This document shows positions 7,404 through 17,117 of a stretch of DNA of 35,048 nt, piece by piece (within the stretch, counting starts at the first letter, position 1; every line of letters begins with the position of its first letter). Made by a program: the position numbers and the translations under genes. The notes under the pieces were generated by a model. That model had not been told where the DNA came from. It ran no database searches and saw only the letters and a list, made by a program, of their open reading frames with translations. The stretch is from Streptomyces sp. man185 (GTDB lineage Bacteria; Actinomycetota; Actinomycetes; Streptomycetales; Streptomycetaceae), in assembly GCA_002551355.1 (NCBI GenBank), contig NTHE01000075.1, positions 1 through 35,048 on the forward strand. The letters are read 5' to 3'.

Positions 7404-8675
7404 TCAGCCCGCCGGGCTGACCTCCACGGCCGCCAGGTTCTTCTTGCCCCGGCGCAGCACCAGCCAGCGCCCGTGCAACAGCTCCCCGGCGTCCGGCGCG
7501 GCCTCGCCGTCGACGACCTTCACGTTGTTCACGTAGGCGCCGCCTTCCTTGACCGTGCGGCGCGCCCCCGACTTGCTCGGCGCGAGGCCGACCTCGACCA
7601 GGAGGTCCACCAGCGGGCCCAGCTCGGCGACCGTGGCGTGCGGTACCTCGGACAGAGCTGCGCCGAGCGTCGCCTCGTCCAGCTCGGCCAGGTCGCCCTG
7701 GCCGAACAGCGCCTTCGACGCAGCGATGACGGCCGCGCACTGCTCCCCGCCGTGCACCAGCGTCGTCAGCTCCTCGGCCAGCGCGCGCTGCGCGTTGCGG
7801 GCCTGCGGCCGCTCCTCGGTCAGCTTCTCCAGCTCCTCCAGCTCTGCACGGCTCCTGAAGCTGAGGATGCGCAGGTAGCGGGAGACGTCCCGGTCGTCCA
7901 CGTTCAGCCAGAACTGGTAGAACGCGTACGGGGTCGTCATCTCCGGGTCGAGCCAGACCGCGCCGCTCTCGGACTTGCCGAACTTCGTCCCGTCCGCCTT
8001 CGTCATCAGCGGCGTCGCCAGCGCGTGCACGACCGCGCCCGGCTCCAGGCGGTGGATCAGGTCGATGCCCGCGGTGAGGTTGCCCCACTGGTCGCTGCCG
8101 CCCTGCTGAAGGGTGCAGCCGTGCCGGCGGTACAGCTCCAGGAAGTCCATCCCCTGGAGCAGCTGGTAGCTGAACTCGGTGTAGCTGATGCCCTCCTGCG
8201 ACTCCAGCCGCCGGGCGACCGAGTCCTTGGTGAGCATCTTGTTGACCCGGAAGTGCTTGCCGATGTCCCGCAGGAACTCGATCGCGGACATGCCCGCGGT
8301 CCAGTCCAGGTTGTTGACCATCGTCGCCGCGTTCGGGCCCTCGAAGGTCAGGAAGGGCTCGATCTGCCCCCGCAGCCGCTGCACCCAGGCGGCGATGGTC
8401 TCCGGGTCGTTCAGCGTGCGCTCGGCGGTGGGCCGCGGGTCACCGATCTGCCCGGTGGCCCCGCCGACCAGCGCGAGCGGCTTCAGCCCGGCCTGCTGGA
8501 GCCGCCGCATGGTGAGAACCTGCACCAGGTGCCCGACGTGCAGGCTGGCCGCGGTCGGGTCGAAGCCGCAATAGAAGGTGACGGGACCGTCCGCGAGAGC
8601 CTTGCGCAATGCGTCCTCGTCAGTGGACTGGGCGAACAGCCCGCGCCACTTCAGCTCGTCGACGATGTCCGTCAC
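7404..8675 (-). CDS. tyrS: tyrosyl-tRNA synthetase (TyrRS)
   Basis: A 423-residue class I aminoacyl-tRNA synthetase of normal length. It has YCGFDPTAASLHVGH with the HIGH-type motif at 46-49, the tyrosine/tRNA-binding SYTEFSYQLLQG and GGSDQWGN segments (around 164-199), and a KMSKS variant KFGKS at 231-235. The C-terminal S4 RNA-binding domain lies at about 355-420 (SKSGARRTVKEGGAYVNN). It charges tRNA-Tyr in the cytoplasm. The GTG start is preceded by AAGGAG ten bases upstream on the mRNA. I see no T-box leader in the 52 bases upstream, so it may be co-transcribed with the tldD-tldE pair. Confidence 0.97.
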   Translation of the reverse strand: MTDIVDELKWRGLFAQSTDEDALRKALADGPVTFYCGFDPTAASLHVGHLVQVLTMRRLQQAGLKPLALVGGATGQIGDPRPTAERTLNDPETIAAWVQRLRGQIEPFLTFEGPNAATMVNNLDWTAGMSAIEFLRDIGKHFRVNKMLTKDSVARRLESQEGISYTEFSYQLLQGMDFLELYRRHGCTLQQGGSDQWGNLTAGIDLIHRLEPGAVVHALATPLMTKADGTKFGKSESGAVWLDPEMTTPYAFYQFWLNVDDRDVSRYLRILSFRSRAELEELEKLTEERPQARNAQRALAEELTTLVHGGEQCAAVIAASKALFGQGDLAELDEATLGAALSEVPHATVAELGPLVDLLVEVGLAPSKSGARRTVKEGGAYVNNVKVVDGEAAPDAGELLHGRWLVLRRGKKNLAAVEVSPAG

Positions 8676-8727
8676 GGTTTTGGTGCTCCTTATGCCTGGT
8701 AGAGGTGTACGGGTCAGTCTAGGCGGG

Positions 8728-10118
8728 TCATACGCCGAGGCTGACCGAGCTCATGTTGAAGTCCGGGATACGCAGCGCGGGCATCGCGGCCCGGGTGAAC
8801 CAGTCGCCCCACTCGCGCGGCAGCGTCTTCTCCGTACGCCCCGCTTCCGAGGCCCGCGACAGCAGGTCCACCGGCGATTCGTTGAACCGGAAGTTGTTCA
8901 CCTCGCCGACCACCTCGCCGTCCTCGACGAGATAGACGCCGTCCCGGGTCAGCCCGGTCAGCAGCAGCGACGCCGGGTCCACCTCGCGGATGTACCAGAG
9001 GCAGGTCAGCAGCAGCGCCCGCCCGGTCGTCGCGGCGACCATCTCCTCCAGCGACCGCTCGCCCCCGCCCTCCAGGAGCAGGTTGTCGATGCCCGGGGCG
9101 ACCGGAAGGCCGGTGAGACCCGCCGAGTGCCGGGTCGTCGTCAGCCGCTCCAGCTTCCCTTCCCGGACCCAGTCCGTCGGGGCCAGCGGCAGCCCGTTGT
9201 CGAAGACGGAACCGCTGTCACCGGAGGAGTGGGCGATCACGAACGGCGCCGACTCCAGGCCCGGTGCGTGCGGGTCGCTGCGCAGGGTGAGCGGAAGCGG
9301 GGCGAGCGTCTCGCCCAGCCGGGTCCCGCCGCCCGGCGTGGAGAACACCGTCCGGCCCTCCACCGCGTCCCGCGCGGTCGACGACCAGAGCTGGTAGATC
9401 AGCAGATCCGCCACCGCGGTCGGCGGCAGCAACGTCTCGTACCGGCCCGCGGGCAGCTCGATACGCCGCTCCGCCCAGCGCAGCCGCTGCGCCAGCTCCG
9501 CGTCCATCGCCGCCGGGTCGACGTCCCTGAAGTCCCGGGTCGCCCGGCCCGCCCACGCCGAGCGCGTCCGGTCCGGGGACTTCGCGTTCAGCTCCAGCGT
9601 CCCGTTCGGCTGGTCGTGGCGCAGCCGCAGCCCCGTCGACGTCCCCAGGTAGGTGGAGGTCAGCTCGTGGTTGGCGAAGCCGTACAGCTCGCGGCCCCCG
9701 GCCCGGGCGCGGGCGAAGGCGTCGCCGAGCGCCGGGGCGAAGTCCGCGAAGACCTCCGAGCCGGTCTCGGCGGGCGCGTCCGTGAAGCCGGGGGATGAGG
9801 GCACCCCGCTCACCAGCGGCTGCGCGTCCTCGGCCGGACCCGCGCCCCGGGCGGCGGCCTCGGCGGCGCGCACCAGCGGCTCCAGATCGTCGGTGGTCAC
9901 GGCGGACCGGGAGACGACGCCGGAGGCCGTGCCCTTCGCCCCGTCGATGGTCGCGATGACGGTCAGGGTCCGCCCCCGGGTGACCCCGTTGGTGGTGAGC
10001 GCGTTGCCCGCCCAGCGCAGATTGGCGGAGGACTGCTCGTCGGCGATGACCACCAAGCCGTCCGTGGTGGACAGCTCAAGAGCCCGCTCGACGATCTCGT
10101 ACGGCTTGCTGACGCGGC

Positions 10119-10122
<4 letters not shown>
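8728..10122 (-). CDS. TldE/PmbA family metalloprotease subunit (non-catalytic partner)
   Basis: A 464-residue protein of the TldD/PmbA family. It lacks the HExxxH zinc motif: the equivalent region reads PTAVADLLIYQLWSSTARDAVEG. It keeps the family features PFVIAHSSGDSGSVFDNGLPL, GLPVAPGIDNLLLEGG and NNFRFNESPVDLL. In studied systems TldE pairs with the catalytic TldD subunit to form a heterodimeric protease that degrades unfolded peptides or trims peptide precursors such as microcins. The ATG overlaps the tldD stop by 4 bp (ATGA, 10119-10122), so the subunits should be made in equal amounts. tyrS follows 52 bases downstream. Confidence 0.92.
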
Positions 10123-11642
<1,520 letters not shown>

Positions 11643-11808
11643 AGGGAGTTCCCTTCTCGATACACCACGGCAGTGAACCACGCCGGAGGGTGACCGCACC
11701 GGGGGATATCGCAGACGCGTGGGCCGACCACACACCGGCCCGGACTGTAGGAACCCCACAGCACCCCGGACGAGCCACTGTCAGGGCCCGATTCCCCGAT
11801 CGGCGCAC

Positions 11809-11833
11809 GGTACCGATAGGTTTTCGAGGTACC
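11809..11833 (+). promoter_or_regulatory. fabG promoter region with paired GGTACC sites
   Basis: Two copies of the palindrome GGTACC (11809-11814 and 11828-11833) flank TAGGTT (11817-11822), a plausible -10 box. The latter would start transcription near 11829 and give a leader of about 30 bases before fabG. Two sites bracketing a -10 look like an operator. The regulator is unknown; I see no clear -35. Confidence 0.35.
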
Positions 11834-11858
11834 AGACCGCCAAGGAAAGGGTGATCCG

Positions 11859-12578
11859 ATGAGCCGCTCGGTTCTCATCACCGGAGGAAACCGAGGCATC
11901 GGCCTCGCCATCGCCCGCGCCTTCGCCGACAACGGCGACCAGGTCGCGATCACCTACCGCTCCGGAGAGCCCCCCCAGGTCCTCACCGAGGCCGGTGTCC
12001 TCGCGGTCCGCTGCGACATCACCGACGCCGAGCAGGTGGAGCAGGCCTACAAGGAGATCGAGGAGAAGCACGGTCCCGTGGAGGTGCTGGTCGCCAACGC
12101 CGGCATCACCAAGGACCAGTTGCTGATGCGGATGTCGGAGGACGACTTCACCTCCGTCCTCGACACCAACCTCACCGGCACCTTCCGCGTCGTCAAGCGT
12201 GCCAACCGCGGCATGCTGCGCGCCAAGAAGGGCCGGGTCGTCCTGATCTCCTCCGTCGTCGGCCTCCTCGGCTCGGCCGGCCAGGCCAACTACGCCGCCT
12301 CCAAGGCAGGGCTCGTCGGCTTCGCCCGGTCGCTGGCCCGTGAACTCGGCTCGCGGAACATCACCTTCAACGTCGTCGCTCCCGGTTTTGTCGACACCGA
12401 CATGACCCAGGTGCTCACCGAGGAGCAGCGCAAGGGCATCGTGGCCCAGGTGCCGCTCGGCCGTTACGCGCGGCCCGAGGAGATCGCCGCCGCTGTGCGC
12501 TTCCTCGCCTCCGACGACGCGTCGTACATCACTGGAGCCGTCATTCCCGTTGACGGCGGATTGGGCATGGGTCACTGA
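11859..12578 (+). CDS. fabG: 3-oxoacyl-ACP reductase FabG (NADPH-dependent, FAS II)
   Basis: A 239-residue short-chain dehydrogenase. It shows TGGNRGIG (8-15) for cofactor binding, NAG (80-82), the catalytic Ser132 in ISSVVG, and YAASK (Tyr145, Lys149), ending in a GGLGMGH tail. It reduces 3-oxoacyl-ACP in fatty-acid elongation. The ATG follows AAGGAAAGGGTGATCCG with an AAGGA at a suitable distance. fabI begins six bases after its stop; the fabG-fabI order is the same as the mycobacterial mabA-inhA operon, which supports a housekeeping FAS II role rather than a generic SDR. Confidence 0.94.
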   Translation: MSRSVLITGGNRGIGLAIARAFADNGDQVAITYRSGEPPQVLTEAGVLAVRCDITDAEQVEQAYKEIEEKHGPVEVLVANAGITKDQLLMRMSEDDFTSVLDTNLTGTFRVVKRANRGMLRAKKGRVVLISSVVGLLGSAGQANYAASKAGLVGFARSLARELGSRNITFNVVAPGFVDTDMTQVLTEEQRKGIVAQVPLGRYARPEEIAAAVRFLASDDASYITGAVIPVDGGLGMGH

Positions 12579-12583
12579 TCACC

Positions 12584-13351
12584 ATGAGCGGAATTCTCGA
12601 CGGCAAGCGCATCCTCATCACCGGGGTGCTGATGGAGTCGTCCATCGCGTTCCACGCCGCGAAGGTGGCCCAGGAGCAGGGCGCCGAGGTCATCCTGACG
12701 GCCTTCCCCCGCCCCACCCTGACCGAGCGCATCGCCAGGAAGCTGCCGAAGCCGGCCAAGGTCATCGAGCTGGACGTGACCAACCAGGAGCACCTGGACC
12801 GGCTGGCGGGTCTGGTGCGCGAGGAGCTCGGCTCGCTGGACGGCGTCGTCCACTCCATCGGCTTCGCGCCGCAGGACGCGCTCGGCGGCAACTTCCTCAA
12901 CACGCCGTTCGAGTCCGTGGCCACCGCGATGCACGTCTCGGCGTTCTCCCTGAAGTCGCTGGCCATGGCCTGCAAGCCGCTGATGAGCGAGGGCGGCTCG
13001 ATCGTCGGCCTCACCTTCGACGCCCAGTACGCCTGGCCGCAGTACGACTGGATGGGCCCGGCCAAGGCCGCGCTGGAGGCCACCTCCCGCTACCTCGCCC
13101 GCGACCTGGGCAAGGACGGGCTGCGCTGCAACCTGATCTCCGCCGGACCGCTCCGCTCCATGGCCGCCAAGTCCATCCCGGGCTTCGAGGAACTGGCCGA
13201 CGTCTGGAACACCCGCGCTCCGCTGGCCTGGGACATGAACGACCCGGAGCCGGCCGGACGCAGCATCGTCGCCCTGCTCTCCGACTTCTTCCCGCGCACC
13301 ACGGGCGAGATCATCCACGTCGACAGCGGCGTGCACATGATGGGCGCCTGA
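12584..13351 (+). CDS. fabI: enoyl-ACP reductase FabI (InhA-like, NADH-dependent)
   Basis: A 255-residue protein of the InhA/FabI type. It has LITGVLMESSIAFH near the N-terminus in place of the classical glycine-rich loop, HSIGFAPQ (residues 90-97) equivalent to the InhA Ser94 region, and YDWMGPAK with catalytic Tyr154 and Lys161, matching YxxMxxxK. NLISAGPLRSMAAKSIPGF forms the substrate-binding loop. It performs the last reduction in FAS II elongation. It is co-transcribed with fabG and followed by a 24-bp hairpin. This family is the target of triclosan and isoniazid-type inhibitors. Confidence 0.95.
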   Translation: MSGILDGKRILITGVLMESSIAFHAAKVAQEQGAEVILTAFPRPTLTERIARKLPKPAKVIELDVTNQEHLDRLAGLVREELGSLDGVVHSIGFAPQDALGGNFLNTPFESVATAMHVSAFSLKSLAMACKPLMSEGGSIVGLTFDAQYAWPQYDWMGPAKAALEATSRYLARDLGKDGLRCNLISAGPLRSMAAKSIPGFEELADVWNTRAPLAWDMNDPEPAGRSIVALLSDFFPRTTGEIIHVDSGVHMMGA

Positions 13352-13364
13352 GCCCTCCACCACC

Positions 13365-13435
13365 GCGTGAACGGCCCCCGGCCGCGTATCCCTCCCGGTT
13401 CCTCGAGGCGGTACGCGGCCGGGGGCCGTTCACGC
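13365..13435 (+). terminator. 24-bp perfect hairpin terminator after fabI
   Basis: Arms 13365-13388 and 13412-13435 are exact reverse complements. The 23-base loop contains a small nested CCTC/GAGG pair. It begins 13 bases after the fabI stop. No U tract. Confidence 0.85.
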
Positions 13436-13535
13436 TCCGTGGCTCCCCGCTGGCGCTCCGGTCGAAAACTCGGCCGATCCACCGCAGAATGAGGAGGAAC
13501 CGGACTTCTTGTCAGGCTGCGGGAGGGAGACTGCT

Positions 13536-13907
13536 GTGCGCCCCACGCGCCGACGAACCCGTCTCCTCCTGGCCGCCCCGGTGGCCGTCGCCGCCCTCGC
13601 CGTACCCCTGGGAGTCCATGCCGCCAGGGGAGCCGACTCCGGTACGGAAACGGCGCCCCCGAAGCCCGAACCGGCCGGCTCGGAATGCCGTACGTCCGTC
13701 GAGGGCTCCAGGGTCGTCGCGTACTGCCACAACCCCTACCCCTCCGTCGACCTGGTCCGGCTGCACACCGAATGCGACCGGTGGTGGGACGTCGACGCGG
13801 ACGGCGCGGTGGTCGCGGTGGAGCCCGGCCGGACCGTACGGCTGGAGGACCGCTGCTGGAAAGAGGTCGCGACCGCCTGGGTCAGCCACCACCCCGCCCC
13901 GCTGTGA
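13536..13907 (+). CDS. small secreted hypothetical protein with cysteines
   Basis: A 123-residue protein with a clear signal peptide (VRPTRRRTRLLLAAPVAVAA then a VHAARG cleavage region). The mature part has four Cys (in SECRT, AYCHN, TECDRWW, DRCWKE), enough for two disulfides. A Trp/Asp-rich motif, CDRWWDVDADGAVV, follows LVRLHTEC. The GTG at 13536 is chosen because GGGAGGGAGA lies at 13521-13530, five bases upstream. I do not recognise the family. It looks like an extracellular or cell-surface small domain; position between fabI and the regulator gives no functional hint. Confidence 0.7.
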   Translation: MRPTRRRTRLLLAAPVAVAALAVPLGVHAARGADSGTETAPPKPEPAGSECRTSVEGSRVVAYCHNPYPSVDLVRLHTECDRWWDVDADGAVVAVEPGRTVRLEDRCWKEVATAWVSHHPAPL

Positions 13908-13920
13908 GCGAACCCGGGGG

Positions 13921-14595
13921 CTACACCCGGTCCGTCAGGCAGTTCAGCGCGTGGCTCGCCGCCTCGGCCGCCGCCGTCTCCGCGTCCCCGGCCCGGATCG
14001 CCTCGACCAGCCGGCCGTGGTCCATGTGGTTCTCCGGCCGCAGCTCGGGACCCACGTCGCCGCGCAGATAGTCGCGCAGCAGATCCCCGAGGTCGGCGTA
14101 GAGCTCGGTCAGGACGTCGTTGTGCGAGGCGGCGACCACCGCCAGGTGCAGCGTCGCGTCCGCCGCCACGAACGCCTCCGCGTCGCCCGAGGCCCAGGCA
14201 TCCTCCCGGCGCGCCATCAGCGTGTCCAGCTGCCGCAGATCCCGCTCGGTGCGCCGGACCGCCGCCAGCCGGGCCGCCGACGACTCCAGCGTCGAGCGCA
14301 GCTCCGCGACGTGGCGGGGATCGGCGGCCGCGAACCTGCGGTGCATCACCCCGGCCAGCTCGCTCGTGGCGATCACATAGGTGCCGGAGCCCTGCCGGAT
14401 GTCCAGCAGCCCGTTGTGCGCGAGCGCCCGCACGGCCTCGCGGACGGTGTTACGGGCCACGCCGAGCTGCTCGACCAGCTCGGGCTCGGTCGGAATGCGC
14501 GATCCGACCGGCCACTCGCCCGAGGTGATCTGGTTCCGCAACTGGGCGATCACCTGGTCGGAGAGTGCCGAACGCCGGGGAGACGTCAGCGCCAT
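13921..14595 (-). CDS. GntR family (FadR/FCD subfamily) transcriptional regulator
   Basis: A 224-residue regulator. The N-terminal winged helix (about 8-75) contains GEWPVGSRIPTEPELVEQLG, VARNTVREAVRAL and GLLDIRQGSGTYV. The C-terminal all-helical FCD domain (about 90-215) has candidate metal ligands in DATLHLAV, NHMDHGRL and ASHALN. FCD regulators bind small carboxylates or related ligands. It diverges from the MFS gene across 107 bp that contain a palindrome next to the MFS -10, so it most likely represses the transporter and itself. The ligand cannot be inferred. Confidence 0.92.
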   Translation of the reverse strand: MALTSPRRSALSDQVIAQLRNQITSGEWPVGSRIPTEPELVEQLGVARNTVREAVRALAHNGLLDIRQGSGTYVIATSELAGVMHRRFAAADPRHVAELRSTLESSAARLAAVRRTERDLRQLDTLMARREDAWASGDAEAFVAADATLHLAVVAASHNDVLTELYADLGDLLRDYLRGDVGPELRPENHMDHGRLVEAIRAGDAETAAAEAASHALNCLTDRV

Positions 14596-14674
14596 GGTGC
14601 TCCTTGCTCGTGAGCGTTAAGGTCCGGCCCGGATTCTTGCAGGGAATCCGGGAGGGTCACGCGATTGGACAATC

Positions 14675-14696
14675 AATCATCCCATGATTCTATGAT
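14675..14696 (+). promoter_or_regulatory. MFS promoter with adjoining palindromic operator
   Basis: AATCAT-ccc-ATGATT (14675-14689) is a perfect 6-3-6 palindrome. It abuts TATGAT (14691-14696), an excellent -10 box located six bases before the MFS ATG at 14703. No Shine-Dalgarno is present, so the transcript should be leaderless. A TTGGAC lies at 14665 but the 20-base spacing is poor for a -35. The palindrome is the natural candidate binding site for the divergent GntR regulator. Confidence 0.6.
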
Positions 14697-14702
14697 GGTG
14701 CC

Positions 14703-16016
14703 ATGCCGGACGACGAGACGCAGACCCCGACCCTGAACCGCGGCACCGCCGCGCGCACACCCCACGACACCCGCGCCCAGCCGCTCCCCGGTTCGGCCGA
14801 CGCGCCCGCGCCCTGGCTGCTGCGCCTCATCGCCGTGGGACTCGTCCTGGCCGCCCTCAATCTGCGTCCCGCCATCACCAGCCTCGGCGCCCTCCTCGAA
14901 GAGGTCCGCGAGGGCCTGCACATGAGCGGCAGCCTGGCCGGCGTCCTCACCTCCGTACCGCCGCTCTGCTTCGCCGTCTTCGGCGTCATGGCGCCCCGCC
15001 TCGCCCGCCGCTTCGGCGCGGGCGCCGTGGTCTGCGCGGGCATGGCCGCCATCGCCGTGGGCCTGGTCGTCCGCCCGTACATCGGCTCCACCGCCGGCTT
15101 CCTGGCCGCCAGCGCCCTGGCCCTCATGGGCATCGCCGTCAGCAACATCCTGATGCCGGTGATCGTCAAGCGCTGGTTCCCCGACCGGGTCGGCACCATG
15201 ACCGGCCTCTACTCCATGGCTCTGGCCCTCGGCACCGCCCTGGCCGCCGCCGTGACCGTCCCCGTCACCGGGGCGCTGGGCGGGAACTGGCAGACGGGTC
15301 TGGGTGTCTGGGCCGCGCTCGCCGCCGTCGCGGTGCTGCCCTGGATCGTCCTCGTAAGGGACCGCACCCCGGCCCCCGGCCAGCCGGCTCCCGGCACCCC
15401 GGCCCCTGCCGGGACGTCCGCCGCAAAAGCGCCGGGCCCCCGGATCACCCGCAGCCGGACCGCCTGGGGCCTCGCCTGCTTCTTCGGCCTCCAGGCCACC
15501 GCCGCGTACATCACCATGGGCTGGATGCCGCAGATCTTCCGCGACGCGGGGGTCTCCGCCGGCACGGCCGGACTCCTGCTCGCGGTCACCATGGCGATGG
15601 GCGTCCCGCTGGCCTTCGTCATTCCCCGGGTCGCCTCCCGGCTCAAGCAGCAGGGCCCCATCGTCGTCGTCCTCGGGATGTGCGGCCTGATCGGCTACGG
15701 CGGCCTCTACCTCGCCCCCGCCGCCGGAGCCTGGGCCTGGGCCCTGCTCCTCGGGGTGGCCAACTGTGCCTTCCCCCTCGCCCTCACCATGATCGGCATG
15801 CGGGCGCGGTCCGGTGCGGGCGTGGTCCGGCTCTCCGCCTTCGCCCAGTCCACCGGCTACCTGATTTCGATCCCCGGCCCCCTGCTCGTCGGTGTGCTCT
15901 ACCAGCACAGCGGCGGCTGGGGGCTGCCGATCGCCCTGATGGCGGGCCTCATGATTCCCCAGATGGTGGCCGGGATACTCGCGGGCCGGGACCGGACGAT
16001 CGAGGACGAGTGCTGA
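14703..16016 (+). CDS. MFS transporter, CynX/NimT (cyanate-permease-like) family
   Basis: A 437-residue major facilitator with about 12 helices. NLRPAITSLGALLEEV near residue 55, MAPRLARRFG near 98 and NILMPVIVKRWFPDRVGTMTG near 148 are typical of the CynX/NimT branch. A Pro/Ala-rich cytoplasmic loop (about 220-245) splits the two six-helix halves. The substrate is unknown; relatives are annotated for cyanate or nitroimidazole. Transcription is probably leaderless and under the divergent GntR regulator. A tiny membrane protein gene follows 17 bases downstream and probably shares the transcript. Confidence 0.9.
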   Translation: MPDDETQTPTLNRGTAARTPHDTRAQPLPGSADAPAPWLLRLIAVGLVLAALNLRPAITSLGALLEEVREGLHMSGSLAGVLTSVPPLCFAVFGVMAPRLARRFGAGAVVCAGMAAIAVGLVVRPYIGSTAGFLAASALALMGIAVSNILMPVIVKRWFPDRVGTMTGLYSMALALGTALAAAVTVPVTGALGGNWQTGLGVWAALAAVAVLPWIVLVRDRTPAPGQPAPGTPAPAGTSAAKAPGPRITRSRTAWGLACFFGLQATAAYITMGWMPQIFRDAGVSAGTAGLLLAVTMAMGVPLAFVIPRVASRLKQQGPIVVVLGMCGLIGYGGLYLAPAAGAWAWALLLGVANCAFPLALTMIGMRARSGAGVVRLSAFAQSTGYLISIPGPLLVGVLYQHSGGWGLPIALMAGLMIPQMVAGILAGRDRTIEDEC

Positions 16017-16033
16017 GATGCGACACTGACCTC

Positions 16034-16150
16034 ATGCCAGTGCTCGATCCGAATCCCCAGAACGGCCAGAAGAAGCTTCTCCTCGTGTTCGGGGCGATGC
16101 TCCTCATCACCGTCGTCATCGGTGTGATCGCCACGATCGCCTCGCCCTGA
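16034..16150 (+). CDS. SGM_5486 family transporter-associated small membrane protein
   Basis: A 38-residue protein: a polar start MPVLDPNPQNGQKK, then one membrane helix (about 15-36) ending IASP. I recognise it as the short actinobacterial family named SGM_5486 transporter-associated protein, which accompanies this type of MFS gene; that name is from memory. It is too short to be found by ordinary gene callers. It starts 17 bases after the MFS stop without a strong Shine-Dalgarno. A role as a small accessory subunit of the transporter is inferred from its constant position. Confidence 0.78.
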   Translation: MPVLDPNPQNGQKKLLLVFGAMLLITVVIGVIATIASP

Positions 16151-16168
16151 GGCCCGTGGGCCCGGTGA

Positions 16169-16201
16169 GGGGTGGGGCTAGCACCCCCTTCCCCTAGGGG
16201 G
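16169..16201. terminator. two overlapping inverted repeats after the MFS operon
   Basis: GGGGTG (16169-16174) pairs with CACCCC (16182-16187), while CCCCCT (16184-16189) pairs with AGGGGG (16196-16201). The two hairpins share bases and exclude each other. They could be a terminator for the upstream operon or a regulatory element for the next gene. Confidence 0.4.
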
Positions 16202-16299
16202 CCAGGGTCAGGGTGAAGTGGGTGGGTCACCGGATGGGGCCGACCGCCCCCGGTCGTTAAGTTCGTCGGTGACGACCCGATGACTTGACGGAGGCGGAC

Positions 16300-16506
16300 A
16301 TGCCGGCACCGACGCACACCAGGTCCCACCGACCGGCCGCGGACGGTGTCGAGATCCGGCTGCCCTGGTGGGCCGTCGCGCTGCCCGCCGTGGCGTTCGC
16401 CGCTCTGCTGCTGATGATCCTCAGCCCCGGACAGGCCCAGGCCGCCGGCGGCGCCCCCGCGCTCGGACAGCTGATCGAGCGCGCCCTCCAGCTGTTGTTC
16501 CGTTGA
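16300..16506 (+). CDS. small hypothetical membrane protein
   Basis: A 68-residue protein with a polar N-terminus (MPAPTHTRSHRPAADGVEIR), one long hydrophobic helix (about 23-46, LPWWAVALPAVAFAALLLMI) and an amphipathic C-terminus (LGQLIERALQLLFR). GGAGG at 16290-16294 is five bases before the ATG, which decides this start over an in-frame TTG at 16285. I do not recognise a function. It stands alone between the MFS operon and the SixA gene. Confidence 0.7.
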   Translation: MPAPTHTRSHRPAADGVEIRLPWWAVALPAVAFAALLLMILSPGQAQAAGGAPALGQLIERALQLLFR

Positions 16507-16598
16507 GCCGAAGCCGCCCCGGACCAGCGCGCCGACTCCCCGGACGAGCCCGCCAACACCCTGCGCCAGAGGCCGCGTTTCATGCGAAGCTGAGGTGT

Positions 16599-17117
16599 AT
16601 GAGCGTCGAGACATCTCGCAGGATCGTCCTTCTCCGGCATGCCAAGGCGGAATGGTCACAGGCTTCCGACCACGAGCGCCCGCTGGCCGAGCGCGGCCGA
16701 AAGGACGCGCCCGTGGCCGGCCGCAGGCTCGCCGACTCCGGCATCGATTTCGATCTGGCCCTCTGCTCCAGTGCCGCCAGGACGCGGGAGACCTGGAAGC
16801 TGGCGGTCCATGAATTCGCCCAGCGACCCCGGACCGTCTACGAGGAGAGGCTGTACGAGGCCTCCCTCGGTGAACTGATCGCCCTGTTCAACGAGACCCC
16901 GGACGAGGTGCGCAACCTCCTGGTCATCGGCCACAACCCCGGGATGCACGGGGCCGCCGACGCCCTCTCCGGCTCGGCCGAGGGCGACACCCTGGCCCGG
17001 ATGACCCGGGACGGCTTTCCCACCGCCGCCTACGCCGTGGTGGAGTTCCCGGGCTCCTGGAAGAGCGTGGAGCACGGGGCGGGCAAGCTCACCGAATACT
17101 GGACACCGAACGACTGA
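16599..17117 (+). CDS. SixA-like histidine phosphatase
   Basis: A 172-residue histidine-phosphatase-superfamily protein. The phospho-accepting His14 lies in LLRHAKAEW (Arg13-His14-Ala15), and the second catalytic His112 in VIGHNPGM, with LCSSAARTRET supplying the other phosphate-binding Arg. The short length and RHAKAEW motif match the SixA (phosphohistidine phosphatase) group. Substrate in Streptomyces is unproven. Its stop codon lies within a 19-bp tandem repeat. It converges on serB. Confidence 0.88.
   Translation: MSVETSRRIVLLRHAKAEWSQASDHERPLAERGRKDAPVAGRRLADSGIDFDLALCSSAARTRETWKLAVHEFAQRPRTVYEERLYEASLGELIALFNETPDEVRNLLVIGHNPGMHGAADALSGSAEGDTLARMTRDGFPTAAYAVVEFPGSWKSVEHGAGKLTEYWTPND

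Noticed and set aside
12550..14613. 687-residue plus-strand frame across fabI and the regulator
   Set aside because: Composition is Arg/Pro/His-rich, and it covers well-supported genes on both strands; a GC-rich antisense artefact.
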